Assembly: GCA_013285645.1 (NCBI GenBank)
Contig: JABDHJ010000013.1
Span: forward strand, 1-64,000
Direction of reading: 5' to 3'
DNA length: 64,000 nt
From: Verrucomicrobiota bacterium
GTDB lineage: Bacteria > Verrucomicrobiota > Verrucomicrobiia > Methylacidiphilales > UBA1321
The notes under the pieces are model-generated. The model was not told the origin of the DNA. It did not search any database and was given only the letters and a program-made list of their open reading frames with translations. The stretch's first letter is position 1. Each line of letters opens with the position of its first letter. Below are positions 1 to 9,827 of the stretch, piece by piece. The translations under genes were made by a program, and so were the position numbers.

Positions 1-2
1 GG

Positions 3-3000
3 ATCACCTTGGAATGCCTCGATTACTGCCGCTCCATGATCAACCAATGCACCTTTGATCCCAACGCGACGAGCGGCAATCTGCTCTATTCCTTCACCGG
101 CGTGGGCGGTGAATTCATCACCTACAAGACCGGCACGGCTCCCACCGCTATCAATATCAAACAAAATGTGCTGGAAAGAAACGCCTTCACTGCCGCTCCC
201 CTTCGCATCACTCCCGCCGCCGCCGCGGATCTTGCCGCCAATAATTATTTTAATGGGGCTCCTCTTGCCAATTCGGCGATGACCCCGGCGAACCCGGCAG
301 CCTATGTCACCCAGGGATCTTATCCCAGCCTCAAGGAAGCGGGGCTCGTCTTTATGGCGACCAACCGGAACATGCCGCAATATCTTGGTCCCACCACACC
401 CACTGCCCTCTTCAACCAATATGTCGCCGATCCCTTTTACTGGATAAACCTGATCAACCCGGGGCTTGCCGGCTGCCCTGCGAATTCCGTGACTCCTCCG
501 GATGGAAGCACCGCGGGAAACAGTGCGTCGCTTGAGTCTTCCAATAAATATCCGGTAGGATGCCAGACCACCCAGATTCAGGCCATCATGGTGTTCGATT
601 TCGCCCAACTACGGGATGGAGTAAATGTCGCTATGTCGCCCAATTTTTGGATCAGGGTCGATGGAGCAAACGGCATGACAGTCAATGGCTCCAGCTCGAG
701 CGGCATGGCCGCATCTTCCACCGCCTCGGTGCCCTACCACGCCCGTGTGGGTCTAGGCTACACTACCTCCACCACGATCGCACCTCTGACCAGTTCAGCC
801 GGAGGCAAGACATTCGACCAGACACAACCCGGCAGCCAGACCAATTGGTCCCTCTGCAGTCTTCCGGTCACCGTTGCCCCCGCCTCTACCTCGTTTGGTT
901 TTACGGGGGCCCCAATTAAAGTAAGCATCTATGCGGCCTATCCCACGGACGGTGTCCATACCCCCGATACCGATCCGACCACTGACGCCACTCAGTTTGT
1001 CACCTCGTATCAACTCGATTTCACGCCTTGGAGCAACGTGGCGATGCCGATGCCCATTGCTCCCCGCTGGAACCAGCGGCAGGGCCAGCAAGTCCCGTAT
1101 CCCAATCCTTCCAATACGGCCAACAGCGCCTGGGTGGCAACCGAAATGGTGCCCAATATCGACACGATTTCGCAGTGGGGCTGGACGGGAACGTCGCCCG
1201 CCTTCGATATCAGTGCTACTGAAGTTCGGGACAAGGCCTTGGCAGCCTGGTCTGCCCCCACTGCGGGTAATACCATCTCCCTTGATGGCACTATCACTAC
1301 CACTGGCACTGTCACTAGCCCGGGTACGGGTGGCGCGAATTGGATGATGTACGCCTGTGCTTGTAACAGCCCGACGCCCGTGGCGCTGCCAATGGGAACT
1401 TCTACCTGGTCACTGAGTATGACCAACCGACTCAACAGCAGCTCGGTCCAATCGGCGGAAGGCACTCCGGTGCCCAGCGGGGGAGCGGATCCTTTCGCCC
1501 CTCTTTTTACTAGCACCAGCTTTGTCAGTAGCAGCGGTGCCATCACCCAACCGCAGGAAGGCATGCAAGTCATCACGCCTTATGACGATGTCATCAGCGT
1601 GCTGGTTGATCCCACGGATGGCACTCGTCAGGGAGATCCGCGACTGGCCAACAATGCCGGAGAAGTCGCGAAATTCAATACGTCCAAAAGCGTGCTTGGC
1701 TCGCTTCCGACGACGGGGGCTCCCGCCATGGTACTAAATAACCAGAGCCCTTTAGTGGCATCCGCTATGACGGGGAGTGCCAACATCGATGGCAAAACGG
1801 CTTTTCCGCGCCCGACTTATCAGACTCAGTATCACCAATTCGGCACCCCAGCCAGGATGGGGATGACGACCGGATACCACTTGAATCCCATTTGGAGCAA
1901 AACATACACCGCACCCCGGGGCCTTACCCATCTTCTCGGCATGGAGGGCACTTCGGTGGCCGTCTATGGCACCAGCCCCCCGCAGGGGCTCGGCAGCGGG
2001 CAGACCATGAGTGGTGGCGTCGGTCTCGACACGAATGCTTTCATGCAACTGAATCCCGACTGGGACTGGACGTCCGAGCCGGGCAATTCCCCGGACGGCG
2101 GCTACATCGAGCGTCCCGATCAGGACTACCAGACATTTTATCAGAATAATATGATCACCCAAATGGCCACTCCCTATTTCGGCCGAGCTGGGATATCTAG
2201 TGTATCTAGTGGGAACAACAGCATTGTCTCCATGTTCTCCCCGAATCGTCAGGTCCCGTCCCCGATTGTTTTCGGCACACTTCCCTCGTCCATGACCACC
2301 GGCTGGCAGACCCTTTCCTTTTCTCCCAATCCGGCACTTCAGATGGATGGAGGCACCCATCCCGGCGTGGGAACCGCGGCCACCCCCAGCGCCGACAGTC
2401 CGCCGTATGCTGCGGGCACGATACCCGATCACCTCTTGCTCGATCTTTTCTGGATGCCAGCCGCAGAACCGTATCCGATCAGCGAGGGATTTTCCACCGC
2501 CGGCAAGGTCAATTTGAATTACGCGATGATGCCTTTCCCCTATATCCAACGAAAGAGCGCGCTCGACGCCGTGCTTAAGTCAGTCTGGATTTATGCTCTC
2601 GCCGATTCGGGTACGGTTCCCCAAGACTACAAAAGCTGGTATTACATGGCTTCCGCTTCCGCCAACACGGGCAATAGTGCCATCCACACCCGTTTCCCCA
2701 TCAATGTCGATGCCACCTTGAAAGCCTTCGACTACAAATTCCAGAAAGGCGACATCTTCCGTTCCGCCTCTCAAATTTGCGACATATTCCTGTATCCAAA
2801 CGATCCTGCCAATGCCAACACTCTTGCCAGTGGACTCAGTGTGGACACGCCTCCTTCCACTGGCAACATCACTGCCTGGTGGAAGACCAACGGAAAGCTA
2901 TCATCGGATAATGGGCGGGAAGCTCCCTACAATGCCATCTACTCGCGGATCACGACCCAGTCGAACACTTATACCGTCCACTGGAAGGTCCAGGCCCTCC

Positions 3001-3254
3001 GCAAATTCACTGGCAACGGAGCCTCGCCCGCCGTCTGGAACGAAAATATCGACGGCGTCACCGCCGAATTGCGAGGATCCACCCTGATCGAACGTTACCT
3101 TGATCCCAATGCAGGCTCCACAGCCACGGCCACCGTCGCCGGCAATTCCATTCCCGATTACGCCAATCCTTCTATTGGCGCCGCCGCCTACCCGATTACT
3201 TATTACTACAAATGGCGCGTGGACAACGAATCCTACTTCCAGCCCCATCCTTGA
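3..3254 (+). CDS. Verru_Chthon cassette protein A, C-terminal part
   Basis: The reading frame is open from the first bases of the window, and the TTG at base 9 is not a convincing start, so the gene begins upstream and about 1,080 C-terminal residues are visible. It is rich in Ser, Thr, Asn, Pro and Gly. The C-terminal half has the pattern I associate with Verru_Chthon cassette protein A: a stretch around RPDQDYQTFYQ, LDLFWMPAAEPYPISEGF, then FRSASQICDIFLYP, and near the end YSRITTQSNTYTVHWKVQAL. The next gene, five bases downstream, encodes a pseudopilin-like protein of the same cassette, which strongly supports the call. These proteins are thought to belong to an uncharacterised envelope or type II secretion/pilus-like system; the function is unknown. 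Missing N-terminus: signal peptide and methylation motif cannot be checked. Confidence 0.75.
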   Translation: MTLECLDYCRSMINQCTFDPNATSGNLLYSFTGVGGEFITYKTGTAPTAINIKQNVLERNAFTAAPLRITPAAAADLAANNYFNGAPLANSAMTPANPAAYVTQGSYPSLKEAGLVFMATNRNMPQYLGPTTPTALFNQYVADPFYWINLINPGLAGCPANSVTPPDGSTAGNSASLESSNKYPVGCQTTQIQAIMVFDFAQLRDGVNVAMSPNFWIRVDGANGMTVNGSSSSGMAASSTASVPYHARVGLGYTTSTTIAPLTSSAGGKTFDQTQPGSQTNWSLCSLPVTVAPASTSFGFTGAPIKVSIYAAYPTDGVHTPDTDPTTDATQFVTSYQLDFTPWSNVAMPMPIAPRWNQRQGQQVPYPNPSNTANSAWVATEMVPNIDTISQWGWTGTSPAFDISATEVRDKALAAWSAPTAGNTISLDGTITTTGTVTSPGTGGANWMMYACACNSPTPVALPMGTSTWSLSMTNRLNSSSVQSAEGTPVPSGGADPFAPLFTSTSFVSSSGAITQPQEGMQVITPYDDVISVLVDPTDGTRQGDPRLANNAGEVAKFNTSKSVLGSLPTTGAPAMVLNNQSPLVASAMTGSANIDGKTAFPRPTYQTQYHQFGTPARMGMTTGYHLNPIWSKTYTAPRGLTHLLGMEGTSVAVYGTSPPQGLGSGQTMSGGVGLDTNAFMQLNPDWDWTSEPGNSPDGGYIERPDQDYQTFYQNNMITQMATPYFGRAGISSVSSGNNSIVSMFSPNRQVPSPIVFGTLPSSMTTGWQTLSFSPNPALQMDGGTHPGVGTAATPSADSPPYAAGTIPDHLLLDLFWMPAAEPYPISEGFSTAGKVNLNYAMMPFPYIQRKSALDAVLKSVWIYALADSGTVPQDYKSWYYMASASANTGNSAIHTRFPINVDATLKAFDYKFQKGDIFRSASQICDIFLYPNDPANANTLASGLSVDTPPSTGNITAWWKTNGKLSSDNGREAPYNAIYSRITTQSNTYTVHWKVQALRKFTGNGASPAVWNENIDGVTAELRGSTLIERYLDPNAGSTATATVAGNSIPDYANPSIGAAAYPITYYYKWRVDNESYFQPHP

Positions 3255-3259
3255 TCCTC

Positions 3260-3952
3260 ATGCCGAGTTTCAACCATCACTCTGGTTCGAAGTCTTCACC
3301 CCTGCGGGGAGGATTTACCTTGGTGGAGTTGATCGTGGTCCTTGCTATCATGGCCATCCTCGCTGTTCTTACCGTGCCGTCCATCAAGGGCACGCTTGAC
3401 AGCATAAATCTCAAGGGGGCTGCAAATATGACCGTTGGTCAGTTGGAGCTCGCGCGTCAAACGGCCATCACCCGGAATGTTCAGGTCGAGTTTCGTGTCT
3501 ATGCAGATCCCACGACACTTGACGGGGTTGCCAATGCTTACCGGATCATCGCAATTGTGGTCCCGGCGTCTTTCACCGGGGCTGCGTCGGATCAATACAT
3601 TTCTCCCGCCATCGGGCTTCCCCCCGATACCGTCTTCGACCAATCCAGTGCCTACACCTATTCCACGCTGCTCGATCCTTCCAAGCTCGATGCTTCCAGT
3701 GTCACCCGCCAGGCCACTGGCTCCTCATCGGATCCCTTGCAACTACAGAATCGGGTCTACATGAAAATCACTTTTCTTCCCAACGGGACGCTGAATCTTG
3801 CGGACACCTCTGCCACGGCGGGCACCTGGTGCCTCACGCTGCGTAATTTGCATGCCAAGGCGGTCACCACGCCTAATCCCGCACCCGCCGCTAATTACAT
3901 CTCCATGGTCTTGGATCCCGCCACGAGTCGTGCCCGGGTCTATCAGCCTTAG
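3260..3952 (+). CDS. Verru_Chthon cassette protein D, pseudopilin-like
   Basis: Protein of about 230 residues with a textbook type IV pilin/pseudopilin N-terminus. A short basic leader ends in Gly-Gly (residues 17-18), followed by FTLVELIVVLAIMAILAVL: prepilin peptidase would cut before Phe19, and the conserved Glu is at residue 23. The hydrophobic helix is followed by a globular domain with few landmarks. I chose the ATG at 3260 because it lies just after the stop of the preceding gene; an earlier ATG at 3212 would overlap that gene by 43 bases and give an overlong leader. Position directly after the cassette A gene fits the known Verru_Chthon gene sets, in which B, C and D carry this methylation motif. 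Probably exported across the inner membrane and assembled into, or secreted by, a type II-like machine. Confidence 0.8.
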   Translation: MPSFNHHSGSKSSPLRGGFTLVELIVVLAIMAILAVLTVPSIKGTLDSINLKGAANMTVGQLELARQTAITRNVQVEFRVYADPTTLDGVANAYRIIAIVVPASFTGAASDQYISPAIGLPPDTVFDQSSAYTYSTLLDPSKLDASSVTRQATGSSSDPLQLQNRVYMKITFLPNGTLNLADTSATAGTWCLTLRNLHAKAVTTPNPAPAANYISMVLDPATSRARVYQP

Positions 3953-4118
3953 TCGAGTTCCGGTGAACGGACAAACGGCGATTTCTTTTGGTAGGTCCCA
4001 GCGATCATAGGCATGCTTTTGAGGCGCACGCCCTATGACAAAATCCCTTCGTCACCCGCCTGGCCTGGCGCAAAGCGGTCAAGCCACGCCGTTTCAGGGC
4101 GAGGTGAAGCGTGAAATC

Positions 4119-6131
4119 ATGGCCGTCGTTTTTGACTGGAAATTCTGGCTGAAAGTGCTGGGTATCCTTGGAGCGGGCCTGTGGATATATGCGCCGGTTT
4201 TCCATGGCGACTGGCTGATGGACGATGATCTTTACATCACCAACAACCATCTTCTGGCCGATCCTGCGCGGCTGGAGAAAGCCTGGTTTCAACCCGGCAG
4301 TTTCATCGAATACTATCCCATTGAACAAACGGTGCAGTGGATCCAATGGCAACTTTGGAAAAACGATACCTTGGGTTACCATCTCACGAATCTCGGTCTT
4401 CATCTCTTGAGCGCCCTGCTCATCTGGCGGCTGTTGACAAAATTCAACCTTCGCCGGGCATGGCTGGGCGGACTGATCTTTGCCATTCATCCTGCGCTCG
4501 TTGAATCGGTCGCTTGGATCGTTGAGCTTAAAAATACGCTCTCCCTTCCCCCGTTCCTGTTGGCGATGTGCTTCTATATCGACTACGAGAGATATCACCG
4601 TAAACGCGATTATCTTCTGGCTCTCATGTCGTTTCTGGTCGCCATGCTTTGCAAAGTAAGCATGGCATCCTTTCCCGCCGTGATCCTGCTTTATGTTTGG
4701 TGGGAACGCGGACGGATCGAATGGAAGGATATCAAGGCCAGTCTTCCTTTCCTTTTCATGTCCTTTGTTCTCGTTGGTTTGACGCTGCGAAGCGGAATGC
4801 TTTTTTCCGAGACGAACCGGATGATGGGATTGGTTCCGATCGATGGTTTTCTTTCCCGGGTTGCCCTCATCGGGGAGAGCTTTAGTTTCTATCTGGCCAC
4901 CAGTCTTTGGCCTTTTGGTCTTCTCCCTCTCTACCCGCGTTGGCCGGTCGATTCTCCCTCCCTCCTGCAACTATTGCCTTGGCCGGTAGGTGCCCTGGCG
5001 GTGCTCTGGTTTTGGAGAAAGCGGCGGACTTGGGGACGGCACGCTCTTCTCGGGTTTGGATTTTTTTTCCTCACGGTGGCGCCATTCACCGGTTTCATCC
5101 TGATTTCCTATATGCGTTTTACCTGGGTCATGGACCACTTTGTTTATCTTCCGATCATTGGCCTGATTGGTCTCGTTGTCGCTGGTCTCGATCTCTTGGA
5201 GAAGCGGTTTTCTTCTCCACTGCCGTTTCAAGTCCGCGCGGTTCTGGGATTGGTCTTGATCGGGCTCGCGTGGAACAGCCATCGGTATGCGGAAAAATTT
5301 GTCGATCAGGAAACGCTTTGGAACTACACGATCCAGCGCAATCCCAATGCCTGGCCCGCGTATAGTAATTTAGGAAGCATTCTCCTGGAGAAGGACCAAC
5401 TTCCTCAAGCCAGGCAACTGTTCGAGCAGGCCTTGCAATTGAATCCGGACTATATCGAGGCCCACTACAATCTCGGGTTGACCTTGCTGCGACTCGGACA
5501 GGTGCCGGAAGCCATCGACCAGATGAAACAGGCGGCAAAGCTTGCCCCCAACAACACGGAGATCCTTTTCATGCTAGGCCGCACGCTCCAGCGCAATGGT
5601 CGAATCGCCGAAGCCATCGAACAATATCAAAGCAGCCTTCCATTATTGTCTGACAATCCCGAGATCCATGCCAGACTAGGCGCTCTTTTCATTCAATCCG
5701 GGCATTTTCCTGAGGCCGTTGAGGAATTCAGGCGGACCGTTCAACTCGTTCCCACGGTGGCATCTTCCCACAACGACCTGGGCAATGCGTTTTACCTGAC
5801 CGGACAGACTGCTCAAGCCATGACCGAATACCGGCAGGCATTGCAACTCAATCCCTCTCTGGTGGAGGCGCACAATAATCTCGGCGGAGCCTTGCAACGG
5901 GCAGGGCAGGTGAAGGGTGCGATCGAGGAATATCAGGTCGCCCTGTGGCTTGCGCCGAATAATCCCAAGTTACATGCCAATTTGGGTAGCGCGTTGCAGC
6001 AAGCGGGGCAAATTCAGGAAGCGATTCACCACTATAAAATGGCCCTTCTGCTTGACCCCGCTTACGTGGAAGCCAAAGACCGGCTCGCGGCTTTGCAGAA
6101 CCTGCCTCCATCCGAACCGACAGAGAAGTAA
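4119..6131 (+). CDS. GT-C-like multi-pass membrane protein with C-terminal TPRs
   Basis: About 670 residues. The first ~400 residues hold roughly ten hydrophobic segments. An acidic MDDDLYI motif (residues 34-40) sits just after the first membrane helix, where GT-C glycosyltransferases of the PMT/TMTC type carry their catalytic acidic residues. From about residue 408 to 650 there are seven consecutive 34-residue tetratricopeptide repeats of the form A-YNLG...G...EAI..Y..AL.L.P. This membrane-plus-TPR arrangement is that of the TMTC-like protein O-mannosyltransferase family, so transfer of a sugar from a lipid carrier to a periplasmic acceptor is a reasonable inference. An upstream in-frame ATG at 4035 would add a hydrophilic 28-residue leader; I prefer 4119 because it starts right before the first helix. 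It converges on the SSS symporter gene, 40 bases away. Confidence 0.65.
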   Translation: MAVVFDWKFWLKVLGILGAGLWIYAPVFHGDWLMDDDLYITNNHLLADPARLEKAWFQPGSFIEYYPIEQTVQWIQWQLWKNDTLGYHLTNLGLHLLSALLIWRLLTKFNLRRAWLGGLIFAIHPALVESVAWIVELKNTLSLPPFLLAMCFYIDYERYHRKRDYLLALMSFLVAMLCKVSMASFPAVILLYVWWERGRIEWKDIKASLPFLFMSFVLVGLTLRSGMLFSETNRMMGLVPIDGFLSRVALIGESFSFYLATSLWPFGLLPLYPRWPVDSPSLLQLLPWPVGALAVLWFWRKRRTWGRHALLGFGFFFLTVAPFTGFILISYMRFTWVMDHFVYLPIIGLIGLVVAGLDLLEKRFSSPLPFQVRAVLGLVLIGLAWNSHRYAEKFVDQETLWNYTIQRNPNAWPAYSNLGSILLEKDQLPQARQLFEQALQLNPDYIEAHYNLGLTLLRLGQVPEAIDQMKQAAKLAPNNTEILFMLGRTLQRNGRIAEAIEQYQSSLPLLSDNPEIHARLGALFIQSGHFPEAVEEFRRTVQLVPTVASSHNDLGNAFYLTGQTAQAMTEYRQALQLNPSLVEAHNNLGGALQRAGQVKGAIEEYQVALWLAPNNPKLHANLGSALQQAGQIQEAIHHYKMALLLDPAYVEAKDRLAALQNLPPSEPTEK

Positions 6132-6171
6132 CAAGCTCAGGATGACGGATAGCGGCCCGGTTGAGCTCGGA

Positions 6172-8121
6172 TTACGGGTGACCGGGACCGACCGTGCCAT
6201 CGTCGCGGTCATCGCGTTTTTCCGTGCGCAGGCTGCGGAGGAAGACGGCAATTTCGCGCGTGCCGCCAATCGTGAACCAGACGGTGGTGATGACAGCGCC
6301 GGTCAGGGGAATGCAGAGGCCGAAGATGAACCAGTAATTTACCCAGCTCTGGGTCGTCCAGGGATGAATGAAATTCCAGACAAGGCAGGCCATGCTGACG
6401 CCGAAGAGGCCCCAGATCCATCCGAAGATGCCGAAGGCGATGATCCGGTCCCAGAAGGTGTATTCCTCATCGATGCCGATAATCCGGGCCGGGTGGAAGC
6501 GTTGCCAGAATGGCGGAGCGACTTTCTTCTTCTCGCCCACAATGGCGTACTGGCCGCGATGGAGCATCCTGTCCATGTTGAAGGGCGCACGGCAGGTCAG
6601 CAGCGAAATGGTAATGTAGGTGGCCACGGAGCAGATCGTTGTGATGAGGGAGACATATTGGCCGTGCAGCAGATCCTGGCCATGGAACATGAAGGAGTGA
6701 CCGGTCATTTGCAGAGAAATGCCGGTCAATGCCACAGAGGCGCCGACGATCATCGTCACCCATGCCGCAACCGCGGTGCCACGTTTCCAGTAAAGGCCGA
6801 AGATCACCACCGCGCCCGCGCCGCTGCCGTAGACAGCCGCTGTCACTTGCCAATAAAGCTGAATGGCCTGGGTCTGCGTGTAGAAGCTGCTCCAGCAAAA
6901 ACCGTAGACGGCCACGCCGGTCGCGGCCATTCGCAGGTAAAGCATGTGCCGGTACGGTGTCATGGATGGCAGCTTGAGATAATTTCGGGTGGGCAGCACG
7001 ACGTCCTGGATGAAAGCATTGCCGCAGCCGATGTTTCCCATGGCTGCGCCGGCAATCAGCCCCATGAGCATGATCGCCCCGAAAAGTCCCTTCACACCCC
7101 ATGGCAGGAAGTAAGACGCTGCAATCGGCACTTGCATCTGATCGTGGACGCCCTTGTCGGTGATGGAATTCCACACCGCGCGGGCGTCGATCGATTGTTC
7201 GAAGAAATGGGGATTCTGAAAATAGGTCAACGCGCAGATGGCCAGCAGGGTGCGCATTAATGCGAATCCGAAACCGCGCCACGTGCCCAGGATTCCGGCC
7301 ATGCGTTGCTCGTGCGGATCTTTGGCCGCGGAGGCGCCAATGTTCGGACTCCACACGCACTGGAAGAGCGAAATAAGAATGAAGTAAATGTTGAAGTCAG
7401 CGGTGTCCTTCATGTCGAGCGGATTGACCATCGACTTGCCCGGTGGTTGCGTCGTCAGGGTCTCGATCATGTGACTCCAGCCGAAGATCATCAGCAGCGC
7501 GATGATGATGATCACGTAGCCGACCAGGGAGAACATGCCTTCAAGGCAGTCGCTAATAAGCACGCTGATCGAGCCGCCGAGGAGCACAAGAAGGACACTG
7601 ACGGAAATATAGGCCAGCGCGATGAGTTGCCAGGTGCTGAAGCCGAGACCGCCAATCCACGTCGTGGCCGGCAAATGCAGATAATAGACAAAAAAACGCG
7701 CACCGACGGCAGGCCCGATGCCGGCGGCGAGCATGGCGGACAAAAATCCGACCGATCCCATGAAGAGACGGAAGGCGCGACTGTAACGCATCTCGAAGAA
7801 CTGGCCGCCGCTGAGCGCGCGCGTTTCGCGGAAACGATAGGAGACCCAGCCGATGAGGCCCAGCAAGATGGGAATGGTCGAGTAAAGCGGCGCCCAGAAC
7901 TGGAAGGCGAAGCCGGTCTTGGTCGTCATCTGGAAGAGGGCGATGGCCGTGACGGCGCCCGATCCAGCCTCTCCGCCTGCAGTGGCCAACAGATAGCGTC
8001 CGGCGCAGCGGCCCGCCGCGATGTAGTCGACCACGCTCTTGTTGTATTTGATCGTTGAGATGGCAACACCGAGGATCACCGTGATCGGAATCCAAAGAAT
8101 GCACCAATCGAGTAAAGTCAT
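6172..8121 (-). CDS. sodium:solute symporter (SSS family)
   Basis: 649-residue polytopic membrane protein with about 13-15 hydrophobic helices. The N-terminus has the SSS pattern, with a first helix followed by KSVVDYIAAGRCAGRYLLA and the central YRFRETRALSGGQFFEMRYS. The family couples import of sugars, sugar acids, sialic acids or amino acids to sodium. It is clearly paralogous to the symporter at 55123-57153: both share the VADF/VVDY-AGR start, RETRA-GQFFE-RYS and PAVGARF blocks and an extended C-terminal region. It lies downstream of a LacI-type regulator on the same strand (190-base gap), so local control by that regulator is likely. The substrate cannot be read from the sequence; a plant- or algal-derived sugar is the most plausible class given the neighbours. 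Confidence 0.85.
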   Translation of the reverse strand: MTLLDWCILWIPITVILGVAISTIKYNKSVVDYIAAGRCAGRYLLATAGGEAGSGAVTAIALFQMTTKTGFAFQFWAPLYSTIPILLGLIGWVSYRFRETRALSGGQFFEMRYSRAFRLFMGSVGFLSAMLAAGIGPAVGARFFVYYLHLPATTWIGGLGFSTWQLIALAYISVSVLLVLLGGSISVLISDCLEGMFSLVGYVIIIIALLMIFGWSHMIETLTTQPPGKSMVNPLDMKDTADFNIYFILISLFQCVWSPNIGASAAKDPHEQRMAGILGTWRGFGFALMRTLLAICALTYFQNPHFFEQSIDARAVWNSITDKGVHDQMQVPIAASYFLPWGVKGLFGAIMLMGLIAGAAMGNIGCGNAFIQDVVLPTRNYLKLPSMTPYRHMLYLRMAATGVAVYGFCWSSFYTQTQAIQLYWQVTAAVYGSGAGAVVIFGLYWKRGTAVAAWVTMIVGASVALTGISLQMTGHSFMFHGQDLLHGQYVSLITTICSVATYITISLLTCRAPFNMDRMLHRGQYAIVGEKKKVAPPFWQRFHPARIIGIDEEYTFWDRIIAFGIFGWIWGLFGVSMACLVWNFIHPWTTQSWVNYWFIFGLCIPLTGAVITTVWFTIGGTREIAVFLRSLRTEKRDDRDDGTVGPGHP

Positions 8122-8311
8122 AGCTTAAGGTTGTAGGGGGCGAAGTCTTCCGGTTTGGCCCAGCTCTACTTTAAAAGGATTCATGAAAGCAGCAGTCTCG
8201 TTGGGCAGGGCATGAGTCAAACGTGTAATCGGGTAGGGCGCTATGAAAAATCTATGGTAAATATTGTCAAGGAGGAACCAATCTTCCGCTCCTGCGGATT
8301 CCTCCCCGGCT

Positions 8312-9322
8312 TCAAGGCACGGTCGATTGCCGGATGACCAATTGAGGAGGCACCAAATGACTCTCCACAGGTTCCCTCTTGAACTTTTGCTCAAGGGCGC
8401 CGAGGGCCAGTCGTGCGCACGTCGCCATTTCTGCCGTTACGGAGGTCAGCGGCACGGGACTGTAGAACTGGGCGATGGGAGAATTGTCCACGCCGGTGAT
8501 TTTGGGCCAACGTTCCCTTGGCCAGCCCCGCTCCAATAGGTAATGGAGGGCACCGACTGCCTGGGCATCGGATTGCGCCACCAAGCCATCAAAAGTCTCG
8601 CCTGACTCCACGAGCAAGGCCATGGATTCGTAGCCAGCCTTCGCGTTATAGTTCTTGCTGGGAAAAATCAACCGCTTATCCACAAGTAAGCCCATTTCCA
8701 GATGCGCCTTTTCGTAACCTTGCTGTCGAAATGGCCAAGACGCACCGACATTGAAATGTGCGATGCGGCGGCAGCCGATTTCAATCAAGTGCGCGGTCGT
8801 CAAGTAACATTGGGCTGTGGCATCAACCTGAAAATTGACAAAGTCGCGCACTTCCGGGTCCTTATGACAGGCGGAGACAACGGGAAGCCCCTGACTCTCC
8901 ATTTCGTTCAATTTTTTGGTCAACTGGGGATGGGAAATCCCCGCCACAATTAATCCGTCAATTTTGCGCAACAGCTTACTATTACAGGCACTGATAAATT
9001 CATCATCATGCTCAAAAAACTGAAGCCAAAGATTCATCCGCATATCGGATGCCTTCTGAGTTGCGGAAAGGATAAAATCGACGTTGAGATCGCTACCTGG
9101 CGCGCCGACTCCGTGCACGAATAGCCCGATGACGCCCCGGCGTCCTTGCTTCAACGCCAAGGCCAGCGGATTTGGCTGATAATCTAATTCCTGGGCCCGC
9201 CGCAAAATGGCCTCCCGGGTTTTTTCGCTGACTCGCGTCGTCCCCATTCGGTTGTTGAGAACTCGCGATACCAGGACATGAGAAACTCCGATGTCAGCTG
9301 CGATACTCTTCAGGGAAGACAT
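8312..9322 (-). CDS. LacI-family transcriptional regulator
   Basis: 336 residues. The N-terminal helix-turn-helix is intact: LKSIAADIGVSHVLVSRVLN at residues 4-23, then the hinge region with YQPNPLALALKQG around residues 52-65. The rest has the periplasmic-binding-protein fold of the family, e.g. GVIGLFVHGVG, DGLVAQSDAQAVGALHYLLERG and ITGVDNSPIAQFYSPVPLTSV, the usual ligand-domain end pattern. It is a dimeric DNA-binding protein, normally a repressor released by a sugar or sugar-phosphate. It is transcribed toward the SSS symporter gene, its probable target. It is divergent from the giant repeat protein at 9828, with a 505-base space between them. Length and both domains are normal for the family. 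Confidence 0.9.
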   Translation of the reverse strand: MSSLKSIAADIGVSHVLVSRVLNNRMGTTRVSEKTREAILRRAQELDYQPNPLALALKQGRRGVIGLFVHGVGAPGSDLNVDFILSATQKASDMRMNLWLQFFEHDDEFISACNSKLLRKIDGLIVAGISHPQLTKKLNEMESQGLPVVSACHKDPEVRDFVNFQVDATAQCYLTTAHLIEIGCRRIAHFNVGASWPFRQQGYEKAHLEMGLLVDKRLIFPSKNYNAKAGYESMALLVESGETFDGLVAQSDAQAVGALHYLLERGWPRERWPKITGVDNSPIAQFYSPVPLTSVTAEMATCARLALGALEQKFKREPVESHLVPPQLVIRQSTVP

Positions 9323-9430
9323 AATTACAGGTTTAATCTAACGTAAGGAAAGAGTATGGTCAAAGAAAAGCCGCCTTGGATACCTGTTTCTTCAAGCTAT
9401 TTACTCAGACGGAGACGAATTGGCCGGGAA

Positions 9431-9606
9431 ACTCCCACATATATCATTAGCCAACCTGAGCGAAGGCGAGCTCGTGCACATCCGCTCCTCAGAGAGACCT
9501 CTGCAAAACTCTCACATTTATCATTAGTCATCCTGAGCTTGTCGAAGGATCAGTTCCGCCTGTCTTTTCTTTCGTAGGGAGCTCAGCTATATGGCTCCAA
9601 CCCTAC
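9431..9606. repeat. intergenic repeats between the lacI-like and PEP-CTERM genes
   Basis: The 505-base gap (9323-9827) has no credible gene. It holds two diverged direct copies of a ~36-41-base unit (9431-9466 and 9508-9548), both containing ATCATTAG and CCTGAG followed by CGAAGG. A dyad follows: GTAGGGAGC (9574) pairs with GCTCC and CCCTAC (ending 9606). The second unit is preceded by AGAGACCTCTGC, which also forms the ends of the element at 44670-44949, so these look like members of dispersed repeat families. A perfect 10-base palindrome TTGACGTCAA sits at 9640-9649 and could be a regulatory site. Confidence 0.55.
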
Positions 9607-9827
9607 TTCGCAGGAATAGCGAATGATGCAAAAGTCGTATTGACGTCAAAAGTATATTCAGTGTCGTGCAGTAAAAGGGAGTGGGTGAGCATCTTGTAAA
9701 TAAGAAGCCGGGTTAACGATATTTTGATTACAGGATAGCATCATTTGCTTGCCTTATTTTACAATTGTATGCATTCTAGCGACACTACGCAGGATTCTGG
9801 GCGGTGCAACCCCTATAAATAAACTCC

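Noticed and set aside
5917-7260. Long open frame on the + strand across the TPR gene end and the SSS gene
   Set aside because: Antisense to the symporter; composition is Arg/Ala/Gly-rich with no family features, a GC-driven shadow.
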